A stretch of DNA of 64,000 nucleotides from Pseudomonadota bacterium (GTDB lineage Bacteria; Pseudomonadota; Alphaproteobacteria; Acetobacterales; Acetobacteraceae): positions 1-64,000 of the forward strand of contig JAKAWQ010000004.1 in NCBI GenBank assembly GCA_021816925.1. Reading direction: 5' to 3'. The notes below the pieces were generated by a model that saw only the letters and a list, made by a program, of their open reading frames with translations, did not search any database and was not told the origin of the DNA. Position numbers and translations under genes: made by a program. Of this stretch, positions 1 through 8,457 are shown piece by piece (within the stretch, counting starts at the first letter, position 1; each line of letters begins with the position of its first letter).

Positions 1-138
1 AACAAGCTCTGTGCCCTGGTCTGGGACAGCTACGAGGCAATCGTCAACGCCTGCAAGAGCGCCTGGACTTCCCTCATCACAGACCCAAACCGCATCCGCT
101 CGATCGGCTCCCGCAAGTGGGCACGGGCCAGGCTTTAG
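1..138 (+). mobile_element. IS630-type transposase, C-terminal fragment
   Basis: The window opens inside a reading frame that ends with TAG at 136-138. The 45 residues end in a run with AWTSLI, DPNRIRSIGSR and a basic tail, which matches the extreme C-terminus of IS630-family DDE transposases. Only this tail is visible, so completeness of the element cannot be judged. The next gene (DUF2147) begins within a few bases and is frameshifted, so the element end lies very close to, or has disturbed, the start of that gene. No terminal inverted repeat could be identified with confidence. Confidence 0.75.
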
Positions 139-143
139 GCAGG

Positions 144-639
144 TTGGTATCAATCCGCGTACGCTCGCTGCCTCTACTGGTTCGAGCGGCGCTGCTGGTG
201 GCAGCGATCACTGTTCTTGTGGATCCGCGCACCGAGGCTTCGGCGACCGTTCCGCAGGGCGTGTGGCTCATGGAGAGAAGGGTGGCCGTGCAGATCTTCG
301 ACTGCGCCGGCCTGCTGTGCGGCCGGATCCTTTGGCTGCGGTTTCCGCGAGATCCCGAGGGCCCGTTGGTCCGTGACAAGGACAATCCCGATCCGGCGCT
401 GCGGCAGCGCCCGCTCTGTGGCCTGGCCATCATTTGGACCTGCACGCCAGCGGTCCGGAACGCTGGGGAGGCGCTGGTTCTACAGTCCGGACGATGGGAA
501 AACCTACCGTGCCTCGGCGCAGTTCAAGTCCGCCGACGTTTTCATTGCGCGCATTGATCTCGCAATCCCGCTTTTCGGCGGGACCGAAACCCTGATTCGG
601 GCCCCGCACGGCACAACCGCTGAGTGGTGCCGAATGTGA
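144..639 (+). pseudogene. DUF2147-family exported protein, two frameshifts
   Basis: The translation gives a hydrophobic leader (LLVRAALLVAAITVL), then family landmarks: IFDCAGLLCGRILWLR, DNPDPALRQRPLCGL, WFYSPDDGKTYRAS and IPLFGGTETLIR. These segments lie in three successive frames. The first shift is near 437 (after GLAIIW) and the second near 472 (after ERWGG); each is repaired by adding one base. DUF2147 proteins are small periplasmic proteins of unknown function about 130-150 residues long, and the repaired product has that size. The start is uncertain: TTG at 144 is the first possible start after the transposase stop, with no clear ribosome site. Disruption beside an IS remnant suggests real decay, but two homopolymer-like errors would look the same. 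Confidence 0.7.
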
Positions 640-1049
640 GCGTATGACCGCAGAGGTGCGACGTGCCACTTCGGCGGTCGACAATGCGGACGGTGATGTC
701 CGTGGACTGGGGGGTGTGCCGGAGGCGCCCAGGTCGGGCGAGGCGCGACGCAGGGGAACGATCGCCGCTGGGAGGGTGCTGCGGTCGCTCGCGGTGGAGC
801 GGCCGCGAGATAGAACGTGGTGGCGCGCAGCTCGGCGAGGGCGGCGAGGATGCCGAGAACGAGGAACACCCAGGGCATCGCGGCGGTTCCTGAACGCCCG
901 GTGATGGCCGGGACGGATGGCGGGTGGCGAGGATAACGGCAAGCGGTGGTTGTGGGCAGGCGGGCCCGCCTCCCGTATCATGCCGGGAATGACGGAGGGC
1001 GGGGCGCGGAGCTTTCTGATGTCGCTTCAGGGAATGTCGCGAGGGCGGC
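640..1049. other. Gap without a convincing intact gene
   Basis: About 400 bases lie between the DUF2147 remnant and the permease gene. On the minus strand a start at 878 gives a short hydrophobic segment (MPWVFLVLGILAALAEL, then FYLAAA) that resembles the first helix of a small NfeD-like membrane protein. The frame then turns into low-complexity Pro/Arg sequence typical of non-coding GC-rich DNA. At most it is a decayed remnant; I do not call a gene. Confidence 0.4.
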
Positions 1050-3011
1050 GTGGCTGAGCCGGATGCGACCGCGACGCCGGGCTCCGCGGCGGTCCAGGCT
1101 GTCCCGGCTCCGGCTCTACCCGCGCCGGCGCCGGCGGTTGCGCGCGGTGCGATCCCCGGCGGGGCCGCCGGGGTAGGCGCGCTTGCCGGCGTCGTGATCG
1201 GTGTGGCCGCAGTGGCGGCGCTCTCGATCGGGCGGGAGGTGCTGATCCCGATCACGCTCGCCGTGCTCCTGAGCTTTGTGCTGAGCCCCCTGGTCGCGCT
1301 CCTGCGCCGGCTCCGCTTCGGGCGCGTCGGGGCGGCGCTGATCGCAATGCTGCTGGCACTTGGCATCATCGTGGCGGGAAGCGCGGTGATCGGCACGCAG
1401 ATTGCGGCTTTGGTGGCGCGCGCGCCGCTCTATCAGACGACGATCAGCGGCAAGGTGGGTGCGTTGCAGCGTCTGCTGGGCGAGGTTCTGCCCGCGCGCA
1501 TCAGCGCGGTGGTGACGCGGATCGAAAGCCTCGGCACGCCGGAGGGACCGGTCGCACCCCTACCGGCAGCGGCGCAGGGCAGGGCAGCGGCGCTCGCCTC
1601 GGGGGGGCCGGCGCCGGTGCCGGTTATCATCACGCGTTCCGAAACCAACTCCGCGCTGGCGATCGGCCAGCGGATCTTGACCCCGGTGCTCGGGCCACTC
1701 GCCTCGCTTGGCATCGTGCTCCTGGTCGCAGCCTTCATCCTGCTGCAGAAGGACGATCTCCGGGACCGCATGATCCGCCTGCTCGCGGCGGGCGATCTTT
1801 TCCGCGCCACCGCGGCAATGGACGAGGCGGGAAAGCGGCTCAGCCGCTATTTCCTCGCCCAGCTCGGCGTGAACTGCACGTTCGGCGTGATCATCGGCGC
1901 CGGCCTCTTCGTGATCGGCGTGCCGAGCCCGTTGCTGTGGGGCTCGATGGCCGCGCTCCTGCGCTTCGTCCCTTATGTCGGCTCCTACATTGCGGCGGTG
2001 CTGCCGGTGCTGCTGGCCGCGGCGGTCGGGCACGGCTGGACGATGGCGTTCTGGACCGCGGGGCTGTTCATCGCCACCGAGGTCGTCATCGCCAACGTGG
2101 TAGAGCCGATGCTCTACAGCCGCTCGACGGGATTGTCGCCTCTTGGCGTGGTGGTGGCTGCGATCTTCTGGACCTGGCTCTGGGGGCCGATCGGGCTCGT
2201 GCTGTCGACTCCGATCACGCTCTGCCTCGTCGTGCTCAGCCGGCACGTGGAACCGCTCGGCTTTCTCGACGTGTTGCTCGGCGAAGGGCCGGCGCTGACG
2301 CCGATGGAGAGTTTCTATCAAAGACTATTGGCGGGCGACCCGGACGAGGCTGCTGACAGTGCCGAGCGGTTCCTCGAACATCACTCGCTGGCGGAATATT
2401 ACGACCAGGTGATGCGCGAGGGTCTCCGCATCGCCTCGCGCGATGCGGGGCGCGGTGTGCTGACGCAAGAGCAAACCCTGCGCATCCGGCAGGCGGCCAT
2501 GGACCTCGTCCATGTGTGCGGGGCCGCCGGCACGCCGCCCACTGCGCCGGGGGTCGCGGCGTCCGCGGGCGCCGTTCTCTGCGTGGCCGGACGGGGCGCT
2601 TTCGATGACGTGGCGGCGGCGATGTTCGCCGTGCTGCTCGCCAGACGGGGCATCGAGGCGCGCGTGGTGCCGAACGACGCCATCTCGCGCGCCCGCATCG
2701 CGGCGCTAGATGCGCACGGTATGGTGATGGCGGCCGTGCTTTCGTTCGATTTTGCCGGCAATCCGACGCACCTTCGCCTGCTCGTGCGCCGCCTGCGCGA
2801 GCGGTTCGGCGACGTGTCGGTGCTGCTCGGCCTCTGGCCGCCCGGAGACCCGTTCCTCGGCGATGGCGGTGCGCAGGAGGCGCTCGGGGCGGCTTGGTGC
2901 GTCGGCACGTTCGGCGAGGCGCGCGAAGCCGCGCTGGCCGCCGTGCGGGAGACCGCGGCGGAACCGACCGGTCAGGACGTGGGGAGCGGGGAGGCCGTCC
3001 AGCTCGTGTGA
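1050..3011 (+). CDS. AI-2E/PerM-family permease with a long cytoplasmic C-terminal domain
   Basis: 653-residue inner-membrane protein starting at GTG. After an Ala/Pro-rich N-terminus, residues about 45-400 show the AI-2E transporter (PerM/YdiK, UPF0118) pattern: paired N-terminal helices, a periplasmic stretch, then helices including PSPLLWGSMAALLRFVPYVG and IFWTWLWGPIGLVLSTPIT. Family members are usually about 350 residues. The remaining 230 residues (from about 420) are soluble: a helical part (ERFLEHHSLAEYY) and a Rossmann-like part (AVLCVAGRGAFDDVAAAMFAVLLARRG...) resembling response-type or B12-binding folds without identifiable ligand residues. Substrate is unknown; relatives have been linked to autoinducer-2 export or to Na+/H+ exchange. 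It stands alone as a transcription unit. Confidence 0.85.
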   Translation: MAEPDATATPGSAAVQAVPAPALPAPAPAVARGAIPGGAAGVGALAGVVIGVAAVAALSIGREVLIPITLAVLLSFVLSPLVALLRRLRFGRVGAALIAMLLALGIIVAGSAVIGTQIAALVARAPLYQTTISGKVGALQRLLGEVLPARISAVVTRIESLGTPEGPVAPLPAAAQGRAAALASGGPAPVPVIITRSETNSALAIGQRILTPVLGPLASLGIVLLVAAFILLQKDDLRDRMIRLLAAGDLFRATAAMDEAGKRLSRYFLAQLGVNCTFGVIIGAGLFVIGVPSPLLWGSMAALLRFVPYVGSYIAAVLPVLLAAAVGHGWTMAFWTAGLFIATEVVIANVVEPMLYSRSTGLSPLGVVVAAIFWTWLWGPIGLVLSTPITLCLVVLSRHVEPLGFLDVLLGEGPALTPMESFYQRLLAGDPDEAADSAERFLEHHSLAEYYDQVMREGLRIASRDAGRGVLTQEQTLRIRQAAMDLVHVCGAAGTPPTAPGVAASAGAVLCVAGRGAFDDVAAAMFAVLLARRGIEARVVPNDAISRARIAALDAHGMVMAAVLSFDFAGNPTHLRLLVRRLRERFGDVSVLLGLWPPGDPFLGDGGAQEALGAAWCVGTFGEAREAALAAVRETAAEPTGQDVGSGEAVQLV

Positions 3012-3096
3012 GGGCGTTGCCCGGCGTGGCCCGCACGGGCGAGGGCGCTGATGCTCTCGTGGTCGGCGGAGGACTTGGCGGACCGAATCCGTCGGG

Positions 3097-3309
3097 TCAG
3101 ATCTTGACCTGGATGGCTTGGGCGGGCACGCACAGCGTCCGTTTGAGCCGCTGGCCTGCGACCAGCTCCGGATTTTCCACGGCCCACTGCTCATAGAACG
3201 TGATCTGGCGCATATTGCAGGTGAGAGCCGACATCGCCTGGTAGAGCGGATCGACGCGGTGACACGTGGTGCCGTGCAGCGCGCAGAGAACGAAGAGCAA
3301 TCTGACCAT
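3097..3309 (-). CDS. Small exported protein of unknown function
   Basis: 70 residues. ATG at 3309 is preceded eight bases upstream by a strong GGAGG. The N-terminus MVRLLFVLCALHGTTC is a short hydrophobic leader, and the body has HRVDPLYQAMSALTCNMRQ and a terminal IQVKI. Three cysteines are present. An earlier in-frame TTG (3324) is less likely. The combination of leader, ribosome site and compact composition supports a real gene. I recognise a loose similarity to short secreted hypotheticals of alphaproteobacteria but can name no function. Confidence 0.6.
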   Translation of the reverse strand: MVRLLFVLCALHGTTCHRVDPLYQAMSALTCNMRQITFYEQWAVENPELVAGQRLKRTLCVPAQAIQVKI

Positions 3310-3644
3310 CGTGAAGACCTCCAATATTCATGTTCTCCCCTTTTCGTTTGTTTCGGAAGCGCTATGCCACAATGCCTGATCCGCTCCCTGCGCTGTCAAG
3401 CACGCACGCGAGAACGATCTGCGCCTTGCGGTCACTTGTGGGTGATGACAACGCGCGCCGGGCCGGGGGTCGTTGGTGTATTGTCGGCGAGGCGGCTGCT
3501 CGCGATCTCGTGAGCGTAGACATGCATTTTTTCGACGCAGCCGGTCGTGCTGCTTTGCGTGGGTGCCCGCGGTCTTTCACGTTCCGGTCGCAGCGCCGTG
3601 ACGGGGAGGGGGCGCGGGCGTGCGCGCCACGCCCGGCGTGCTGA
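3310..3644. other. Gap, nothing recognised
   Basis: About 335 bases without a supported gene. Several open frames exist but have Arg/Ala/Pro-rich translations typical of spurious frames in GC-rich DNA. I see no repeat or clear promoter other than what must drive the small exported gene on the minus strand. Confidence 0.4.
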
Positions 3645-3908
3645 TCCTGCCGCCTCGAGCACGAATTCGGCTGGACGGACGCGACGATCAGCGGTGCGGT
3701 CGGCGTGAACCTGCTGCTCTACGGCCTGATCGGTCCGTTTGCCGTTGCGGCCTGGGGCGCGGGATACGTGCGCACGCTGACCGGGAGCTATTTCGACGCC
3801 TTCGCCGTGGCGGGAACGATCTGCCTTCTCGACGCGGCGCTGACGCCGTTCATCGGCATGCGCGGAGAAAGAGCTGGCGTGCCGGTGATCGAGCCCGCGC
3901 TCGAGTGA
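3645..3908 (+). pseudogene. MFS transporter remnant joining N- and C-terminal pieces
   Basis: In one frame the translation runs EHEFGWTDATISGAVGVNLL, YGLIGPFAVA, then jumps to YVRTLTGSYFDAFAVAGTI and LTPFIGMRG before a stop at 3906-3908. The first part is the characteristic loop and helix 2 of OxlT-type major facilitator transporters. The second part is the end of helix 11 through helix 12. About 300 internal residues are missing, and a TGA at 3642-3644 closes the frame upstream, so the first helix is also lost. It is the scar of a large internal deletion, lying immediately before the symporter operon. Confidence 0.65.
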
Positions 3909-3927
3909 GGCTCGAGCGCCTGGGGGA

Positions 3928-3941
3928 TTGATCTAGATCAA
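3928..3941. promoter_or_regulatory. FNR-type box upstream of the symporter operon
   Basis: TTGATCTAGATCAA is a perfect TTGAT-N4-ATCAA palindrome, the FNR/FixK-type recognition sequence. Its centre is about 108 bases before the DUF3311 start at 4043, a position compatible with activation under low oxygen. Two further perfect copies lie in the respiratory cluster at 50442 and 53561. No Crp/Fnr-family gene is in the window. Confidence 0.7.
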
Positions 3942-4042
3942 AGACCTCGGCCGGCTAGCGTGGGATGCGTTTGCATGGTATCGGCGGCGGGCGAATCCGC
4001 AGCGTGCGGCGCGCGGGGATGCCGGTCCCGCGGGAGGGAGGA

Positions 4043-4276
4043 ATGCGAATTTCGATCGTCGCGTGGCTCACAGGCTTCGTGCTGGTGACGCTGCTCTACG
4101 TGGCCGGACCGGCGCTTTACTTCAACCGCGCGACGCCGTTCATCCTCGGCATGCCGCCGCTCTATTTCTGGTTCGTTCTCGTGCCGGTGCTGAGCCTCGT
4201 CATTCTCGGCATCGTCTATCTCGTCGATCGTGCAAGCGGGGGCGTGGGATCCGGGATCGAGGAGCCGCGGCAATGA
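4043..4276 (+). CDS. DUF3311 small membrane protein, symporter partner
   Basis: 77-residue two-helix membrane protein (helices about 5-25 and 36-60, with LGMPPLYFWFVLVPV). DUF3311 proteins are nearly always encoded directly before a sodium:solute symporter, as here, and probably form part of that transporter. ATG at 4043 is preferred over upstream in-frame starts because a GGGAGGGAGG ribosome site lies just before it. The stop overlaps the next gene start (ATGA), indicating translational coupling. Expression may be governed by the FNR-type box at 3928. Confidence 0.8.
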   Translation: MRISIVAWLTGFVLVTLLYVAGPALYFNRATPFILGMPPLYFWFVLVPVLSLVILGIVYLVDRASGGVGSGIEEPRQ

Positions 4277-5817
4277 GCATCGATGCAACCGGCGTGATCC
4301 TCCTCGTCGTTGCCCTGGGCGTGCTGCTGGTCACCTGGATAGGCATCCAGGGCGGTGCGGCGGCATCGAAGAGCTTCGAGGGCTGGGTGCTGAACAGCCG
4401 GCTGATGGGCCCTCTGCTGGTCTGGTTCCTGTTGGGGACGGAGATCTATACCGCCTTCACCTTCCTCGGCTTGGCGGGCTTCGCCTACGCGAAGGGCGGC
4501 GGGGTTTTCTACAATGTCGGCACGAACGACGTGGGGTACGCGCTCGGCTTCTTCGTGCTGCCGGCACTCTGGCTGCTCGGCAAGCGCTTCGACTACGTCA
4601 CCCAGGCGGATTTCCTTGCCGACCGCTACCAGAGCCGGAGCTTCGGCATCTTCGTCGCGATCGCGACCGCGCTGATCATGATCGCCTATATCGACCTCAA
4701 TATCGAAGGGCTGGGCGCGGTCCTCAACGTTGTCACCGGCGGGCGCATCAACCTGCCGGCATCGGAGATGATCGGGTTCGCGGTGCTGGCGCTTGCCGTC
4801 TTTTTCGGCGGCATCCGCGGGAACGCGCTGCAATCGGTGATAAAAGACGTGCTGATGTTCATCGCGATCGGCACGCTTTTCTTCGTCGTGCCGCTGCGCT
4901 TCTTCGGCGGCTTCGGGCCGATGTTCCACCGGTTGGCAACGGAGATTCCGGTGCGCATCACGATGCCCGGGCCCTCACACAAGCTCGGCAACCTCTGGTT
5001 CGCGACGACCGTGCTGCTGACGGGGCTTGGCATGTGGATGTGGCCGCAATGGTTCGGTGTCGCCTTCACGGCGAAGGGGCCGCGCACACTCAAGCTGCAA
5101 GCCGTCTTCATGCCGCTCTATCAGATCGTGAAGGTCGCAGTGATCACGATCGGCTTCGCGGCCATCCTGGTGTTCGCAGGGCAGAAGGTGGCCGGGAACA
5201 ACGTGGTGATGCTCCTCGCGTTGCGCGCCTTCCCGACCTGGTTCATGGCCCTCTTCGCGCTGGCCGCCGTGCTCTCCGCGCTGGTGCCGGCCGGGCCGAT
5301 CATCGTCACCTCCTGCACCCTCCTCGCGCGCAACTTCTATGCGAAGTTCCGCCCGGACGCCGGCGAGGGGGGGGTGTTCCGGCTTTCGCGTTGGCTCGTG
5401 TTTCCGCTTACCGCGGCGGCACTTTATCTCGCGCTTGCGGCGCCGAGCCTGATTGTCGTTGTTCTGCTCGTCGCCTACGACTTCATCGCCCAGCTCGTGC
5501 CGGCGGTTGTGGTGGGCGGCCTCTTCTGGCGCCGGGCGACGCTTGCCGGGGCGGTCTCCGGCCTCTTCGTCGGCTGGGCAATCTCAGCGGTGCTGCTCAT
5601 CACCAGGCACGATCCGCTGTTCGGCGTGAACGCGGGCTTCATCGCGCTTTGCGCTAATTTCGTCGTCTTCTTCGCGGTGAGCCTGGTGACGAAACCGGTG
5701 GACCGCGCCGCCGTTGAGCGGCTGTTCGCGACGGTGTATCGCGAGGCGGCGGGCACGGGCGGCGCCGGACTCGCCGCGGCCGGAGAGCGGGCGCGCGCGG
5801 CGCCGGCGCGGGATTGA
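4273..5817 (+). CDS. Sodium:solute symporter (SSS family), monocarboxylate type
   Basis: 514-residue protein with about 13 transmembrane segments across its length and the SSS architecture. Visible landmarks include the N-terminal helix MSIDATGVILLVVALGVLL, the ADFLADRYQSR loop and a long run of hydrophobic segments through KPVDRAAVERLF. It imports a small organic solute with sodium; DUF3311-linked members are often monocarboxylate (MctP-like) permeases, which is an inference here. The start overlaps the DUF3311 stop by four bases. The next gene is convergent. Confidence 0.88.
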   Translation: MSIDATGVILLVVALGVLLVTWIGIQGGAAASKSFEGWVLNSRLMGPLLVWFLLGTEIYTAFTFLGLAGFAYAKGGGVFYNVGTNDVGYALGFFVLPALWLLGKRFDYVTQADFLADRYQSRSFGIFVAIATALIMIAYIDLNIEGLGAVLNVVTGGRINLPASEMIGFAVLALAVFFGGIRGNALQSVIKDVLMFIAIGTLFFVVPLRFFGGFGPMFHRLATEIPVRITMPGPSHKLGNLWFATTVLLTGLGMWMWPQWFGVAFTAKGPRTLKLQAVFMPLYQIVKVAVITIGFAAILVFAGQKVAGNNVVMLLALRAFPTWFMALFALAAVLSALVPAGPIIVTSCTLLARNFYAKFRPDAGEGGVFRLSRWLVFPLTAAALYLALAAPSLIVVVLLVAYDFIAQLVPAVVVGGLFWRRATLAGAVSGLFVGWAISAVLLITRHDPLFGVNAGFIALCANFVVFFAVSLVTKPVDRAAVERLFATVYREAAGTGGAGLAAAGERARAAPARD

Positions 5818-5850
5818 CGGCGGTCGTTTCGGCGTGCGCCTGGCCTCGGG

Positions 5851-6876
5851 CTATGCCTTCACGCCGAGGATCGCCGAGGCATCGGTGCCGATGTGCGGGC
5901 CGATCGGGACTGTCTCCACCCGCGCGAAGCCAGCCTCGTGCAGCCAGGCGGTATATTCGGAGAGCGTGAAGGTATCGCCGCGTTCGGTGTTCACCAGCAT
6001 GTTGAGCGCGAACAGCAGGGCGGCCGGCGGGCCGGTGCGCTCCTCGTTCGGCACGAGGTCGGCGATCGCGAGCCGCCCGCCGGGCCGGAGCGCCCGGTGC
6101 AGGCGGGCAAACAGCGCGCGCGAGGACGCCTCGCCCTCGGAATGCACGATGTTGCCGAGGATCGCCACGTCGAAGCGATCGATGCCGAAATCCATCTCGT
6201 TGAGGTCGCCGGGCATATAGTCGAAGCGCCCGGCGAGCCCATGGCGGGCGATGTAGCTGCGCGTTTTTGCCAGCACGGCGGGGAAGTCGTGCGCGATGAC
6301 ACGGGCCGCCGGATCCGCCTCGGCGAGCGCGATGCCCCAGACCCCGGAGCCGCAGGCAACGTCCAGCACGGCACGGGGCGATGCGGCGCGATGGGCAGAG
6401 AGCGCGGCGGCGAGCCGCTCGGCCGGCGCACGGTTGGTCACGTGGAGGCTCCGGATCAACACCGGGAAGAACGTCTCCGCCCGCGCGCGCCGCTCAACCG
6501 CGTCCACCGGACGCCCGGTCTTCACTGCTTCGGTGAGGCGGCTCCAGGCGTTCCAGATGTCGTCGGTTTCCAGGATCGCTCCGACATAATCCGGGCTCGA
6601 ACGCACGAGATGGGCACGCGCGAGCGGGGTCAGCGCGTAGCGCCCGGCGGTCTTGGCGAGCAACCTGAGCGCCACGAGCGCATCGAGCAGCATCCGTAGC
6701 CCGCGCTCACTCGCGCCGACCGCCACGGCGAGGGCAGGCACCGTGTCGATGCCGTCGGCCAGGCGGGAGAACAGGTCCAACTGCACCCCGGCGGCCAGTA
6801 CCCGCGAGGGCATCATCGCGAACTGCATCTCTATCAGCGACTGCGGACCGGTGAGCGGCGAAGCGGGTTGCGACAT
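5851..6876 (-). CDS. SAM-dependent O-methyltransferase with dimerisation domain
   Basis: 341 residues. Residues about 15-95 form a winged-helix dimerisation domain (LIEMQFAMMPSRVLAAGVQ, RGLRMLLDALVALRLL). Residues about 165-320 are the Rossmann methyltransferase with the SAM motif VLDVACGSGVWGIALAEAD, an acidic loop (PGDLNEMDFG) and RPGGRLAIADLVPNEER. This is the Methyltransferase_2/acetylserotonin-O-methyltransferase fold shared with bacteriochlorophyll and carotenoid methyltransferases such as BchU and CrtF, but no photosynthesis genes are nearby, so the substrate stays unknown. The membrane-protein gene follows in the opposite direction of reading, on the same strand upstream. Confidence 0.8.
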   Translation of the reverse strand: MSQPASPLTGPQSLIEMQFAMMPSRVLAAGVQLDLFSRLADGIDTVPALAVAVGASERGLRMLLDALVALRLLAKTAGRYALTPLARAHLVRSSPDYVGAILETDDIWNAWSRLTEAVKTGRPVDAVERRARAETFFPVLIRSLHVTNRAPAERLAAALSAHRAASPRAVLDVACGSGVWGIALAEADPAARVIAHDFPAVLAKTRSYIARHGLAGRFDYMPGDLNEMDFGIDRFDVAILGNIVHSEGEASSRALFARLHRALRPGGRLAIADLVPNEERTGPPAALLFALNMLVNTERGDTFTLSEYTAWLHEAGFARVETVPIGPHIGTDASAILGVKA

Positions 6877-6907
6877 GACAAGTTCCCTTTTTCTGTGTCG
6901 CGCGTGG

Positions 6908-7549
6908 CTAGAGACCGGTGACGAACCTAGCCATCACCAGCAGGATGGCGATCTGCAACGCACCCTGCAGAGCGACCCCGCGGACATAGCGACGCATCAG
7001 GCGGCCGATGCGGGCGAGATCGGGGATCGGCTTGCGCAATTCGAAATAGACGATGAGGTTTGTCGGCAGCAGCAGTCCCAGGCCCTGGACCGTCAGCACG
7101 CCGATGATGACGAGCGCCGCCACCACCCACCAGAACGCGGGATAGGCGGCCTTGAGGAAGCCGAGCCGATCCGCCAATGCATAGCCGGCCGTGCCGGTAA
7201 TGATGGCGAGTGTCGGCATCAGGAAGAGCATCTTCGGCATCAGTCGGCAGATGATCGCCCGGCGCACCGGCAGCGGTACCGCACGCAGGATCGGCCCGAC
7301 CACGAAGCCCATGAAGAGATCGATGCCGGTCCACAGCACGCCGGCGAGGACGTGGGTGAAGTTCAGCAACCACAGATTGCCGCGCGCGATGACTGCGCCC
7401 ATCGCCGCCAGCGCCAGCGCGACCCAGAAGAGGTTCGCCATGCGGATCGGCCGCGCGATCGCCTCGTCTGCCGCGGTGCTCGTTTGCGAGATCACGCGCG
7501 CTCGCGACCTTTGCCGCCCCGCCGTCTCACCGCCGGCTTGCGGCGGCAT
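6908..7549 (-). CDS. Uncharacterised five-helix membrane protein
   Basis: Up to 213 residues; the hydrophobic body starts near residue 37 (MANLFWVALALAAMGAVIA), so a start at 7441 giving 177 residues is equally possible. No candidate start has a good ribosome site. Helices cover NLWLLNFTHVLAGVLWTGID, MLFLMPTLAIITGTAGYAL, AFWWVVAALVIIGVL and a C-terminal segment. The HVLAGVLWTG motif recalls CopD/DUF2269-like heme or copper membrane proteins, in which that His lies in the first helix. It lies 31 bases upstream of the methyltransferase on the same strand and may share its transcript. No function can be assigned. Confidence 0.65.
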   Translation of the reverse strand: MPPQAGGETAGRQRSRARVISQTSTAADEAIARPIRMANLFWVALALAAMGAVIARGNLWLLNFTHVLAGVLWTGIDLFMGFVVGPILRAVPLPVRRAIICRLMPKMLFLMPTLAIITGTAGYALADRLGFLKAAYPAFWWVVAALVIIGVLTVQGLGLLLPTNLIVYFELRKPIPDLARIGRLMRRYVRGVALQGALQIAILLVMARFVTGL

Positions 7550-7848
7550 TGCCTGCGTGGCGGCTCCCCCTGGCCGCTTTCAAGGATCGCAACCAGGAGC
7601 ACCGCTGCAGTCCTGTTCAAGCGGGCACACGACACCCTTGCCGCCTCACGGACATCACGATCCAAGGCATCCTCCGGAGATTCCGCGCCGGGGGCAACAG
7701 GGTGCGCGTTACGTTATCCCTATTTCATTATTCTGTTGTCGCGCGGACAGGTTTCACTTGGAGCGACGGAGTGGGTGCAGCCAGCCGCCGAGCCGGCGGG
7801 CGCGCGGCTATCCTGTCGGGCGCGGCGGCTGAGCGGGGGAGAACGCAG

Positions 7849-8457
7849 TCAGGGCGAGGGGCGGAAGGGCGGCGTCTCGATCGGCGCGATGTTGGCCGTT
7901 TCGGGCGGCGGGCGGGTGAAGAAGCCGTGCGCGTTGGGCATCTTCACGGCAGGCAGAGTGTGCGCGTCCATCGTCGCGTCTTCGACGATGATGCCGTTCT
8001 TCCAGAGGATGAAGGCGGTCAGCGCGTAGACCTGATCGGCGGTGAGAGATTGCGGATGGGTGAAGGGCATGGCGCGGCGGATGTAATCGAAGACGCCGGT
8101 GGCATAGGGCCAGAAGCTGCCGACGGTCTTGATCGGGAGGTTGTTCTTCAGCGTGCCGATGCCGCCGACAAGGCGCGGATAGACCCCGTGGCCGGGCACC
8201 GGGATGCCCTGACCTTCGGCGCCATGGCAGGTGGCGCAGTTTGCGGCGAAGAGTTTCGCTCCGACGGAAGCAGTGCCGCTGCCGGGCGGCAGGCCGGCGC
8301 CATTCGGGGTGACATCGATGTTCCAGCCGGCAATTTCCGCTGGCGTCGCGCTGGTTCCGAAGCGCGGGGCGGGCGGGCTTTGCGCAGCAACGTTGGTGAG
8401 GGGAAACGCTGCGAGAGCGAGCGCGACGGCGACAAACAATCCATTACGCGTGGACAT
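7849..8457 (-). CDS. soxD: SoxD-like monoheme cytochrome c
   Basis: 202-residue periplasmic cytochrome with a signal peptide (LFVAVALALAAFPLTNVAAQ). A single CATCHG heme site occurs near residue 78 and a likely Met ligand in AMPFTHPQ. It follows soxC with a 14-base overlap, the standard layout for SoxCD, where SoxD passes electrons from the molybdenum subunit. Classical SoxD is a longer diheme protein of about 380 residues, so this is the short monoheme form also seen in SorAB-like sulfite dehydrogenases. A GAGGTGA ribosome site precedes ATG at 8457. No soxXYZAB genes lie in the window, so the partner pathway could be sulfite rather than thiosulfate oxidation. Confidence 0.75.
   Translation of the reverse strand: MSTRNGLFVAVALALAAFPLTNVAAQSPPAPRFGTSATPAEIAGWNIDVTPNGAGLPPGSGTASVGAKLFAANCATCHGAEGQGIPVPGHGVYPRLVGGIGTLKNNLPIKTVGSFWPYATGVFDYIRRAMPFTHPQSLTADQVYALTAFILWKNGIIVEDATMDAHTLPAVKMPNAHGFFTRPPPETANIAPIETPPFRPSP

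Noticed and set aside
504-878. NfeD-like small membrane protein on the minus strand
   Set aside because: Only the first helix looks real; the rest is low-complexity sequence, so at most a remnant.
3330-3644. 104-codon frame after the small exported gene
   Set aside because: Arg/Ala-rich, no motif, no convincing ribosome site.
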